Positions 17,944 to 26,700 of a stretch of DNA of 64,000 nucleotides are shown here, in pieces (position 1 is the first letter of the stretch; every line of letters starts with the position of its first letter). Made by a program: the position numbers and the translations under genes. Origin of the DNA: Nocardia vulneris (lineage in GTDB: Bacteria > Actinomycetota > Actinomycetes > Mycobacteriales > Mycobacteriaceae); contig NZ_BDCI01000048.1 in NCBI RefSeq assembly GCF_001613425.1, positions 100,741 through 164,740 of the forward strand, given 5' to 3'. The notes below the pieces were generated by a model that worked only from the letters and a program-made list of their open reading frames with translations, was not told the origin of the DNA and did not search any database.

Positions 17944-19827
17944 TCACGGGAAGGGGTGCGGGTACGGATTGATCTCGTCCGCGCCGAGGTCGTGCTCGGA
18001 GTAGCCGAGCAGCCTTGGTGCCGTGCGGAGGCGCGGCAGGCCGTGGTCGCGCCGGTTCCGGTGCCCGAACGTCATCGGCACCGTGCCGGGCACGAGAACT
18101 TTGGCGCAGGCGAACCCGCCGGCCCGGTGCTCCGCCGAAGTCTGATCGACGATCAGGACATCGAGATCGCACGCGCGATACCACTCGGCCAGGTACTCGA
18201 GATCTTGTGTGAGGTCGCCGAATTCGGGCCAGTCGGCGGCCGGTATCGGCTGCCGCGGTCCGCCGAGCGGGAGGAAACCCAGGCGCGGGAAGGCATCTGG
18301 ATGGCCGTAGAGGGTGCTGTGATCGTCCATGTCGCCGACCCGGTCGCTGTCGGCCACCATCTGGCCTGCCGACTCCGGATCGTAGCGGGTGACGAAGCCC
18401 TCCAGCATGGTGAGCATTTCCTGTATCCCGCTCAGCAACGCGTGCTCCGGGAACACGTGCGCGGCCGCCCCGCAGAGGGCCGTCGGCCTGTTCTTGCCAG
18501 GTTGCTGGTCGACGGCCATCAGCCAGAACGCCGGGACGCGCGTCTCGGTCGTGCAGTCGAATGCCGCCACCTCGTAGCCGAATTCGTGCGCGACCAGATC
18601 GGCGAGCAACGGAATCCGCCGATCCGTCGCGGAATCCAGGTCCACGCGCGGTACCGGCAGCCGCGCGTACCAGGTGAGCAGGAACGCGTCCCGCTCGGTG
18701 ACCTCCAGCAGCCCGTGCAAAGCCGCCTCGGCGAGCGAGCTCCCGACGGCGCAGCCGTTGGACGTCTCGTAGGCGAAACGGCGGTCGTGCACGCCGTAGT
18801 ACGCCAGGCACTCCGGCACCAGCACGGCTGCGGCTCGCGTGCACGAATAGGCCCACACCCAAGGGATTTCCAGGTCCGGATGGTAGCGATGGAACCAGAA
18901 TCCGGGGGCGTCGTAGCGGGCGTCGGAGTACAGGCCGAAGGCGCGGGGATCGATGGCTTCGCCCGCGACGTCGGTGTACGCGGCGCGGACGGTGGTGCGC
19001 CGACCGCGTGGACGTTGTCCGCCGAGCCGCTCGAGTGCCTCGGCCACCGCGGCCGCCTTGGTCGCGTCGACACCGAAGCCGCGACCGTACCCGTGGCTGC
19101 TCGCGGGGGACTGTTCGGATTCGATGGCGGCCCTGGACATCGGGGACGTCGCGGTGGTCCAGGTGCTGAGCTCGCGGATCATCCCGGTGTCCGCGTCGAC
19201 GTAGATCCGCTGCAACTCGGGCAGCGCCGCGGTGAGGTCGCGGATGCGCAGGCCGCGCCGTCCGGCATTCGGCGCGAAGAGGTTTCGCGCGATCCCGGGG
19301 TCGTCGCCGGGGAGCTTCGCGCAGTCCGGGCACAGCGGATCGGCCATGATGGGATGGGTTGTCGTGACCGCGGTTGCCAGATCCAGGCTCCACTGGACGG
19401 AGTTCGGCGCACCTGCCAGTAGCTTTTCCACTTCGGCGACCGCCAGCGCCGCCGCGGCTGCTGCGGTGCTTGCCAAGAGCAGGGGTGCGGGTCGGCGTAG
19501 CAGATCCGCGCCGAATCGCTCGGACAGTGCCGCGCGTTGCGGCGCATCGATCCGGTTGTGCTCGCGTCGCCTGTCGGCACAGGTCGGGCACCCTGGGCGG
19601 CCCGGGAGGCGACCGGGTCCGACAAGGACGCGAGTGTGGTTCAGCCGCACCGGAAACCATGGCACCGCTGACCCTGCCGTTGTCGACGCCGCAGTGTCAT
19701 CGGCGACTACCAGTGCGTCGTACGGTGTTTCGTCGGTGGTGCGGACGCGGTGGCCGGTGGCCGTCACCGCCTCGCGCACCGCCGTGGCGAGCAGTCCCGT
19801 GCCGAGCACGGCGATGTCATGCGGCAT
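17944..19827 (-). CDS. E1-like/YcaO azoline-forming cyclodehydratase
   Basis: A 627-residue two-part protein. The N-terminal ~215 residues are E1/ThiF-like, with a four-Cys zinc site seen as CPTC (80, 83) and CPDC (166, 169). The C-terminal ~400 residues are a YcaO domain with ATP-binding elements AEALERLGG and AALHGLLEVTERDAF. The protein ends in the proline-rich tail NPYPHPFP, which is characteristic of azoline-forming YcaO enzymes. It should cyclodehydrate Cys (or Ser/Thr) in the precursor at 21852, using ATP. The start at 19827 overlaps the upstream gene's stop by 11 bp, which implies coupled translation and a stable complex with that protein. Confidence 0.95.
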   Translation of the reverse strand: MPHDIAVLGTGLLATAVREAVTATGHRVRTTDETPYDALVVADDTAASTTAGSAVPWFPVRLNHTRVLVGPGRLPGRPGCPTCADRRREHNRIDAPQRAALSERFGADLLRRPAPLLLASTAAAAAALAVAEVEKLLAGAPNSVQWSLDLATAVTTTHPIMADPLCPDCAKLPGDDPGIARNLFAPNAGRRGLRIRDLTAALPELQRIYVDADTGMIRELSTWTTATSPMSRAAIESEQSPASSHGYGRGFGVDATKAAAVAEALERLGGQRPRGRRTTVRAAYTDVAGEAIDPRAFGLYSDARYDAPGFWFHRYHPDLEIPWVWAYSCTRAAAVLVPECLAYYGVHDRRFAYETSNGCAVGSSLAEAALHGLLEVTERDAFLLTWYARLPVPRVDLDSATDRRIPLLADLVAHEFGYEVAAFDCTTETRVPAFWLMAVDQQPGKNRPTALCGAAAHVFPEHALLSGIQEMLTMLEGFVTRYDPESAGQMVADSDRVGDMDDHSTLYGHPDAFPRLGFLPLGGPRQPIPAADWPEFGDLTQDLEYLAEWYRACDLDVLIVDQTSAEHRAGGFACAKVLVPGTVPMTFGHRNRRDHGLPRLRTAPRLLGYSEHDLGADEINPYPHPFP

Positions 19828-21634
19828 CGAGCACCACCCGGACGCAGTGCACAAGGGCGAGTTCGTCGGCGAGTTCCACCGCGACAGCGGTGAATCCGGA
19901 CTCGTGCAGGGCTTTGGCGAGGAGATCGGGGTTCTCGGACGTCCCCGCGGCTGCGGCGCAGGTGTCCGGATGTCCTTGCCAGGCCAGGAGAGCGCGCTCC
20001 AGCCCGCCGTGGAGGGCGTCGGGCGCGGTGGTCGCGCAACTCACGACTTCGTGACCGTGCGCCGTGCGCACCGCGTAGGCCGGGACGCCCAGGATGTCGC
20101 TCAGGTCCAGCACCGTCGTCTCGCCGCCGACCACGTCGAGCTGGTGCATGAGTCGAATCCCGTTGTCGTCGAGCGGTATTCGACCTTCCGTCAGCGGTGG
20201 CCGCGCTGTCCATTCCGCTCGACGCTCGATCAGCAGCGCCTCGCACTGCTGGCGCAGGCCCCATTCGAGGGCGTCCGATCGGGTGAGTCCGGCCGCGACA
20301 CCGGTGGCCAGTGGATTCGCCCTGTCGCCCGCTGAGCGCACCGGCGGGGCGAGCGTTCGGCCGGTCACGAGATCGACGGCCGAGGTCGCCGGCGCGGTGA
20401 GCCAGGCGTGCACCGCCAGCGCGCGCAGCACCGTACGGGTGCGGGCAGTGTGCTGATCCGGACCCCACCCGGTCACGGAAGGGAGGGGATCCGAAGACGG
20501 GATCACCTGGGCCGGATCGGAGACGACCGCCCGGCAGAGCGAGAGTGGGAACTGCGGCAGATCGCCCTCACCGAAGGTCGAGAGCACACCCGTGTGCTCG
20601 TCGACGAGCATCGCGGCCCTGGTGAGCAGTTCGTCGGGAGTTGCGGCGATCGGGTTGTCCTGTCGCGTGGGCGAGTGTGAATCATGTTCGGCGACAGCGT
20701 GCGTCGGCGTGATGCGATGCACCGTCATGTCCAAGGTGCGCAAATCTATGCGGGTCGCTCGCGGTCCGCCGGGTGTGGGTGCGGGCAGGGCGGCCAACCC
20801 GGTGCGATGGCGGAAGACGCCCAGCACCAGGTGTGCCGCCAGAATTGCGGGCACCGGTCCGGTCAGCCACTGGTTCGGGCCCTGAGCGGTTTCGCCTTTA
20901 CGGTTGGCCCGCAGGCGTTTCCAGCACGAGGTGCCGGCGGGCGTACCGGCCTCGGTTATCCAGGCTTCCGCGCTGCCGAGCAGCAGCTGTGCGAGCGCCA
21001 CATGCTCCGGGCAGCGCTGCGCGAACGACGTCAATTCCCCTGTGGTGTCCGCGATGTGCAGTACGACATCAGTGTCCCGCAAGTCCGGATCGGGGGTCAG
21101 GAAGACGCGTTGGTGCTCGTCCCGTCGCGCGGCGTCGACGGCGCGCAGCAACTCGGCCTCCTGCCTGACCATGCCGACGCGCACATTCGCCCACCCCGAT
21201 CGCACCCCGGCCGCGACGACCGCGGTGACGACGCGCTCGGTGCCCGCCGAGCCGAGCACCGTCACCCGCGCCTGCCGGTGACGTTGGAACCGGTGTTCCG
21301 GTGCATCGATCGCGCAGGCGAGAAAGGCGATCTCCCGTGCGTAGATACGCAGTTCTGCCTCGGCAAGCTGGTGCGGTAGATCGCCCTGCGCGTCGGTCAC
21401 GAATCCGTGCTCGTGCAGCGCCGTCACCATGCCCTCGACCGTCGAGCGCTGTGCGGCGGGTAGCGCGGCGGTCAGCTCGTCCAGTTCGAACGCGCCGTTC
21501 AGATACGGTTCGAGACGGCTGAGCCAGTCGAAAGCCCGGGCGCCGCGCAACGTGCGCGCGCCGCGATCACCGAACAGGTACACCCCGTCGGGACAGGCCA
21601 CATACCGCACGGCCGGGTGCAAGCGTGGACGCAT
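19817..21634 (-). CDS. Ocin-ThiF-like cyclodehydratase partner protein (TbtF-like)
   Basis: A 605-residue protein. The N-terminus (HPAVRYVACPDGVYLFGD, then helices) looks like the winged-helix peptide clamp that binds RiPP leader peptides. An E1-like Rossmann core follows with the weak motif VTVLGSAGTERVV. The last ~200 residues (from TRTVLRALAVHAWL) resemble a catalytically dead YcaO fold. This matches the F-protein partner of thiopeptide and goadsporin cyclodehydratases, which presents the leader to the YcaO protein. ATG 21634 follows AAAGGAG. It is the first gene of the minus-strand operon and is divergent from the precursor gene. Confidence 0.88.
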   Translation of the reverse strand: MRPRLHPAVRYVACPDGVYLFGDRGARTLRGARAFDWLSRLEPYLNGAFELDELTAALPAAQRSTVEGMVTALHEHGFVTDAQGDLPHQLAEAELRIYAREIAFLACAIDAPEHRFQRHRQARVTVLGSAGTERVVTAVVAAGVRSGWANVRVGMVRQEAELLRAVDAARRDEHQRVFLTPDPDLRDTDVVLHIADTTGELTSFAQRCPEHVALAQLLLGSAEAWITEAGTPAGTSCWKRLRANRKGETAQGPNQWLTGPVPAILAAHLVLGVFRHRTGLAALPAPTPGGPRATRIDLRTLDMTVHRITPTHAVAEHDSHSPTRQDNPIAATPDELLTRAAMLVDEHTGVLSTFGEGDLPQFPLSLCRAVVSDPAQVIPSSDPLPSVTGWGPDQHTARTRTVLRALAVHAWLTAPATSAVDLVTGRTLAPPVRSAGDRANPLATGVAAGLTRSDALEWGLRQQCEALLIERRAEWTARPPLTEGRIPLDDNGIRLMHQLDVVGGETTVLDLSDILGVPAYAVRTAHGHEVVSCATTAPDALHGGLERALLAWQGHPDTCAAAAGTSENPDLLAKALHESGFTAVAVELADELALVHCVRVVLDAA

Positions 21635-21851
21635 ACCGGACTCCTTTCGCCTCCTCGAGCACGATCACACGTACGCCGGTCACACCGACAGAGCACGAAT
21701 TCCCGAACGGACGGGAAATCTTCCCGGCCGCACTCGACCGGAGACCCGGGAATTCTTCCCGGCCCCGCCGGGCGTGCTGCCCTGTCGGAAGGGAAAGCGC
21801 GGCAGGCATATTCGAAGTTCCTGCACAATCCATCCAGGAGAGGACCGGCAC
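21635..21851. promoter_or_regulatory. Divergent promoter region with repeated TTCCC/GGGAA sites
   Basis: The 216-bp gap between the cyclodehydratase operon and the precursor gene holds alternating half-sites: TTCCC at 21700, GGGAA at 21713, TTCCC at 21721, GGGAA at 21748 and TTCCC at 21756. Two 18-bp copies of CGGGAANTCTTCCCGGCC (21712-21729 and 21748-21765) differ at one base and lie 36 bp apart. This looks like a cooperative operator for a regulator that controls both directions. No regulator gene is found within the cluster. Confidence 0.6.
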
Positions 21852-22049
21852 ATGCCCATCACCTCGGCGAATCTCGCCCTCGAATTACTGAATCTCGAAC
21901 CCGAAAATCTGACCATGGCCGACGAGCGCTCGGCCCCGACCGGCCTGATCCCGCCCTGTGACTGCTCCGCCTGTTGCACCTGCGGCTACTGCGTGTGCAG
22001 CACCTGCGGCCGCGACACGAGCAATCCCCTCGACGGGCTCGAAGCGTAA
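21852..22049 (+). CDS. Azole RiPP (LAP/TOMM) precursor peptide, 65 residues
   Basis: The first ~30 residues are an acidic, Leu-rich leader (LALELLNLEPENLTMADE). Residues 36-52 form a core with eight cysteines (36, 38, 41, 42, 44, 47, 49, 52) interspersed with Asp, Ser, Ala, Thr, Gly, Tyr and Val. An unusual 13-residue tail without Cys (GRDTSNPLDGLEA) follows. AGGAGAGG lies just before ATG 21852. The gene is divergent from the three biosynthetic genes and ends in a strong hairpin. The Cys-rich core, the leader and the neighbours together identify it as the substrate for thiazoline/thiazole formation. No lanthipeptide-type dehydratase or pyridine synthase gene is visible, so a linear azole peptide is favoured over a thiopeptide. 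The cleavage site is unknown. Confidence 0.92.
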   Translation: MPITSANLALELLNLEPENLTMADERSAPTGLIPPCDCSACCTCGYCVCSTCGRDTSNPLDGLEA

Positions 22050-22064
22050 CGGTCTGTCGGAACG

Positions 22065-22093
22065 GATCCCCCGGTAGTTATGACCGGGGGATC
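22065..22093 (+). terminator. Terminator hairpin after precursor gene
   Basis: GATCCCCCGGT (22065-22075) and ACCGGGGGATC (22083-22093) form a perfect 11-bp stem with a 7-nt loop, 15 nt after the precursor stop. It can also serve the convergent gene at 22150. A highly expressed, separately terminated precursor transcript is typical of RiPP clusters. Confidence 0.8.
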
Positions 22094-22149
22094 ACGTCGA
22101 TGGGGCGACTCGCCCCCTGCCTGCTGTCGTGATTCGAAGAAGGGAATGC

Positions 22150-23760
22150 TCAGTCCAGCGGAATGCGCCGGCCGTTGAGCAGGAGTTCGAAATTCGGAAG
22201 ATCCTCGATACGGCCGGAATTGCGGGCTGCGGCGCGCGCGGCCTGCTCGAGGGCGGCGGCGGTCTCCGCCGTCACCGGACCGGGGTAGGTGATGTGCAAC
22301 GTGACGCTCGCCGGGTCCTTCTTGATCACTCGTTCGTGGGTGTTCGGATCGATCGGGTCCGGGTCACGAGCCGGCTTGCGGGCTGAGCGATCGTTGGCGT
22401 CGCGCTCCATATCGCGCATGGCAGCGGTCACATGTTTGCGGACATTCGCCGGGGTGGCATCGGCCTGCTGGAGGATTCTTTTGAGGCTGATCCATCGAGC
22501 GTGCGAAACCACTTTGTTGACGACCAGGATCCAGCCATTCTTGACGCGTTCGCGAGTGATGAAGTATTCGGCGGTACCACCTTCGTACGCGTCATAGGCC
22601 CGGAAGTTCTCCGGTGCGCTGAGCGCGTTCGGATGATAAGCGCGCAGTACTGGGGCCTCGGCTTCTTTGCCCAATGAACTACCGGGCCGCACCGCCGTCG
22701 CACCGGCCGTGGCGGCCGCTGCCGTCCCGGCGCTCTGGGTTGTCGCCGCGGCTCCTGTCGAGGCCGATCCTGCGCCGATTCCGGGCCTGGGCACACCGGT
22801 TTTCCCGACCGTTGCCTCGGCGACCGCGATCTCGGTTGTCCCTTCCTCGGCGGCGATCGTCCGCGCGGCGGTCGCTGCTTCCGTCCGTATCGCCTGAGCT
22901 GTCAGCGCCTCCGACATGATCCAGACGTGTGCGGCCTGCTCACTCGCGATGGCCGGGACGGCCTGGCCCGTGCCACGCAAAGTACCCGCGATGAACACCG
23001 ATCGCTGGGCGAATTGGCGCGTCGAGGCGGCCAGACGCCGCAGCATGGCCGAGGCGAGCCGTCCGCCGAGCTGGTATCCGAGCCGCCCCAGTCCCCATGC
23101 GATCGGCAGATAGTTGATAGGCCCCAATCCTTCCGAAACGATCGGGGTTTCGATCGCATCGATCCATGCGAGATCGGCGTCGTACAGCTCGATGAGTGAG
23201 GCAGATTTGACATTCACATAGCCGACGAGTGCACCGCTGTCGTCGGCTACGACGTGCCAACCCACGGTCAGCGGCTTCGGCTTCGGCTCCGGCGGGGCAA
23301 GTGCCGCAGCCTGTTCCAGCGCACGGCGGGCAGCGCTCACCCGAGTGACTCCCTCTGGCGTGACCAGGCGTGCGAGGTAGTGCTGCGCCAACACGAAGGC
23401 ACCGAGCGCAGCGGACCAGCCGTCGGCGGGCACCGGTGCCTCGGTGCGCAGGATCGCCTCCATCCGGCGAACCGTCGATTGCGCTGCACGGCATCTGGTT
23501 CCGATGACGAACGGAGCTTCGCTTTCTTGCCACTGGACCGCTTTGCTGTCCACGTCCGAAACGTACTGGGTGAGCAGCCGATCCACGGCCAGCACGAGAG
23601 CGTGTGCTCTACGCCGTGCGGCGAGGGCTGCCGGTGTCGCGGCTGCAGTCGGAACACCTCCTCCCGCAAATACTTTCGCGGGATCGTCGAAGATGCCCCG
23701 GCTTTCGGTACCACGGGCACCGGTGGCCGTCGCGGCCCGTGCTCGCGTATCGCCCGACAC
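22150..23760 (-). CDS. Unrecognised 536-residue protein, partner of the 1197-residue protein
   Basis: I do not recognise this protein. Residues 1-35 are Ala/Thr/Arg-rich and low in complexity. Residues ~45-300 are mostly helical and Ala-rich, with several hydrophobic stretches but no clear signal peptide. A low-complexity Ala/Gly/Thr linker (~310-365) leads to a conserved-looking C-terminal domain with Tyr- and Trp-rich segments (RAYDAYEGGTAEYFITRERV) and a charged tail. It starts 8 bp after the stop of the 1197-residue gene, so the two are certainly one operon. No catalytic motif is visible. A structural or effector role alongside its large partner is conceivable but unproven. Confidence 0.75.
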   Translation of the reverse strand: MSGDTRARAATATGARGTESRGIFDDPAKVFAGGGVPTAAATPAALAARRRAHALVLAVDRLLTQYVSDVDSKAVQWQESEAPFVIGTRCRAAQSTVRRMEAILRTEAPVPADGWSAALGAFVLAQHYLARLVTPEGVTRVSAARRALEQAAALAPPEPKPKPLTVGWHVVADDSGALVGYVNVKSASLIELYDADLAWIDAIETPIVSEGLGPINYLPIAWGLGRLGYQLGGRLASAMLRRLAASTRQFAQRSVFIAGTLRGTGQAVPAIASEQAAHVWIMSEALTAQAIRTEAATAARTIAAEEGTTEIAVAEATVGKTGVPRPGIGAGSASTGAAATTQSAGTAAAATAGATAVRPGSSLGKEAEAPVLRAYHPNALSAPENFRAYDAYEGGTAEYFITRERVKNGWILVVNKVVSHARWISLKRILQQADATPANVRKHVTAAMRDMERDANDRSARKPARDPDPIDPNTHERVIKKDPASVTLHITYPGPVTAETAAALEQAARAAARNSGRIEDLPNFELLLNGRRIPLD

Positions 23761-23768
23761 GGCCGGAC

Positions 23769-26700
23769 TCAGATCGTGTCGGGATCGATGGCCACCGCCG
23801 GGGCGCCCTCGATGACGATCTTCTTGTCCACTCTCGGGTCGTCGTGCTCGTCGGCGAGCAGCCTGGCTGCCATCCGTAGGTTCTCCAGCTCGCTCAGCCG
23901 GACCTCGGCCTGCGCCTTCTTCACGTCGACTGCCCGATGGGCGAGTTTGAAGTCTTCCAGCAGCGGGTGCACACCGGGCAGCGCCTCGATATACAGCGAC
24001 CCGGTGGGCACGACGAGTTCGTTGTCGTCGTTGGCGCGTTCCTTGAGCCGTCGATAGGTTTCGATCAGTCCAGGCAACAGCAGTGCGAATGTGCGATCGT
24101 CGGTGTTCGCGCGCACGCAGCAGACGTATTCGGCGAACTCGTGCAGGGTCCAGGTGGCCAGTTGATCGGGATCGTGCAGGCCGGTGAACGGGTTGTAGTA
24201 CGGCGTCAGCATGTAGTCGGTGAGCGCGTTTTCCCGGGTCAGCGGGAAGATCATGTAATTTCCCTTGAACCCGAGCGGATTATCGAGATCGGCCACGTCG
24301 CCGAGTGCGTCGAAGCCCAGATCCTCGGTGTCGATGTGCACCCGGGCGGTGAGTTTGTGCGGCTTGCGCCAGGTCGGCGGCAAGGGCACCGCGTCCGGAT
24401 CGGTGGTGATGGTGTAGGTCTTCTTGCCGACCAGCCGGGGCACCCGCACATCGCGCAGCCTGAAGTAGCGCTGATCAGGCGGTTCGTGACTGTAGACGGC
24501 CTGCATGTAGTGCATGATGTTGGCTTTGATGTGGGTGCGCAGCCGCGAGATCTGGGTGCGCCGGTTCAGGTGATCCGACAGCTGCGCGGTGTATTTGTCG
24601 CTCAATTCGGCGACGGCGGTCGTTTCCCGCGTCAGGCGTTCCTGCAGGTCGTGTTCGCGAGTCAGGACGCGCTGGTAGGCGTCGCGGGTCGCGTCCTCGC
24701 GGGCCTTCATCGCCTCGGCGTCGGGATCGTCTCCGCCGAAGAGGAATTCGTGGCCGCTCTCCAGCAAGCCTTCGTCGCTTTCCTGCTGGATCGTGTCCGC
24801 GCGGGCGCGCAGCGAGCGCTGCAGCGCCTCGTAGCGTGAATCGAGCTGCGCGCGAACCAGGACGAGTTCTTCGCTCAACTCGTCCGCGATGCGACGCTGC
24901 TGTTGCAAGTTCTCGTAAAGTTGTTGCAGCGCATGCTCGTCGCCCACGACCTTGGTGGCCAGGTAGTTCATCGCCGGCACGAACGAGTCGTCCAGGATGA
25001 CCCGGCGCAGGATCCAATCGTGGGCCACGATCCAGTCGTCGTCGATCTCATCGGGCGCGGGAAACTCCTGAGCGACCAGGATGACCGGGGTGACCTTGCG
25101 CAGCTTCTCGTCGATCCGGTACTTGCGCTGCAACTCGTAGAACAGGAACGTCACCGGCAGTTCGTCGTTGGGGTTGGACAACTCCCCGGACTCTTCCTCG
25201 GCGAACTCGTAGGTCTGGCCGACCTCGACCTCTACCCGGTTCTCGGTCTTGTACTCCGCGGCCGCTTTGAAGACCGACTCGCGGAACTCCTTCTTGGTCT
25301 CCTGGGAGAGCTGCGCGGCGTTCTGCCCGAAACTGGTGGTGCCCTTGAACGTGACGCCCAGTGAGATGCCCGCGGCCGCGCCCACTTGAAAGTTCGACTT
25401 CGTCTCTGCGCGGGCGATGATCTCGGCCTCGACCCGGGCGGTGACACTCGATTCGCTGCGCAGGGATTCGAGGCGACTGGTCGACTCCTTCTGTGCCCGG
25501 TTCTGTTTCCGCACCGTTTTGCGCGAGTATTTGCGAGTTTCCTTGGGCGCCAACGGCACCGTGCGGACAAGCTCGCCCACCTGATATGTCAGGGGAGTCC
25601 ACTGCTGCCGATAGGTCTCCAGGACACCGAAATTGATGCTGCGGCCGGTGGGCCCTGCGGCGTAGACGTTGAACCGGTAGGGCTCCTTCAGCGACTTCTC
25701 CAGCGCCGTCAACAGCTCGTGCAGCTTCTCGAACTCGCGTGGGGCTTGCGCCAATTCCTTGGCGTACTTGACCACTCGCGCACCGCGGTTCTGCAGAATC
25801 CGCATCTGCCGATCGAGACTCTCGACCTCGGCCCGCATGATCTGAGTGAACAGCTCCTTGAACAAGGGCAGTGATTTCGTGAGATCCTGCAGCTCAGAGG
25901 ACTTCTGCGACAGCGTGTTCAACTGGGTGCCCAGCGAGGTGAGAGTGCTGCGGTGTTGTGGGTTGAGGACCGACCATTCCCGATCGGTCAGATAAAACCA
26001 CTGCGTCACCTCCGGCGGCGGGCCACCGGTCGCCGTGCTGCCGCCGTAGCCGCCGCTGTAGAGCGACTCGAGCATCGCCTGTAGCAGGTTTCCTTTCAGC
26101 CACGGCGGTACCACCGAATAGCCGCTGTGCCCGTTGTGTTCGACGAGATAGTCGTTCGGATCCAAACCCAACTCGACGAACTTGTCATAGAGCTGACGAC
26201 CCGTCGCGAGTGTCTCACGATCGAAAAGCTCCTGCCACACCGATTCGAATGCGATGCGCAGGTGATGGAAGTCGTGGGTGGCAGGCACATCGGCGGGCCC
26301 GCTGCGCAGCGCGAATCCGTCCACACCGGCCTGCACGTCGCCGAGGCCGGGCCGGACACCCACCAGCACAGGCGATTCCGGTGCGGACAGGGACGCGGTC
26401 AGGCGGGTGATCAGGCCGTCGATACTGGTGTCGGCGGCAGGCTGCGGCGCGGGATCGCCGGTGCTGGGCTCGTCGGCCGGCTGGTCCGCGGCTGGGCCAT
26501 CGGCCGGGTTGTCCTGCGGTTGTGGGTGGTTCGGGTCGAGCAGTGCGACGCAGTCGTTGATCGGCGTCTGGCGGCGGCAGGCCCACAGCGGATCGAACCA
26601 TTGCAGCCCGATCGGCAGTACTTTCTTGCCGGCCGGGCTGATCTGGTCGACGGCGGCCGCGTCGACGTTCTTCAGATCAGGGAATTGTGCACGCAGGCTT

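Noticed and set aside
17933..19660. 575-residue extension of the dehydrogenase frame
   Set aside because: It is a shadow frame of the YcaO gene on the same strand; ATG 17932 has GAGGGAGC.
16472..22049. Thiopeptide cluster
   Set aside because: The cyclodehydratase proteins resemble thiopeptide ones, but no split dehydratase or pyridine synthase is present and the core lacks the usual Ser positions.
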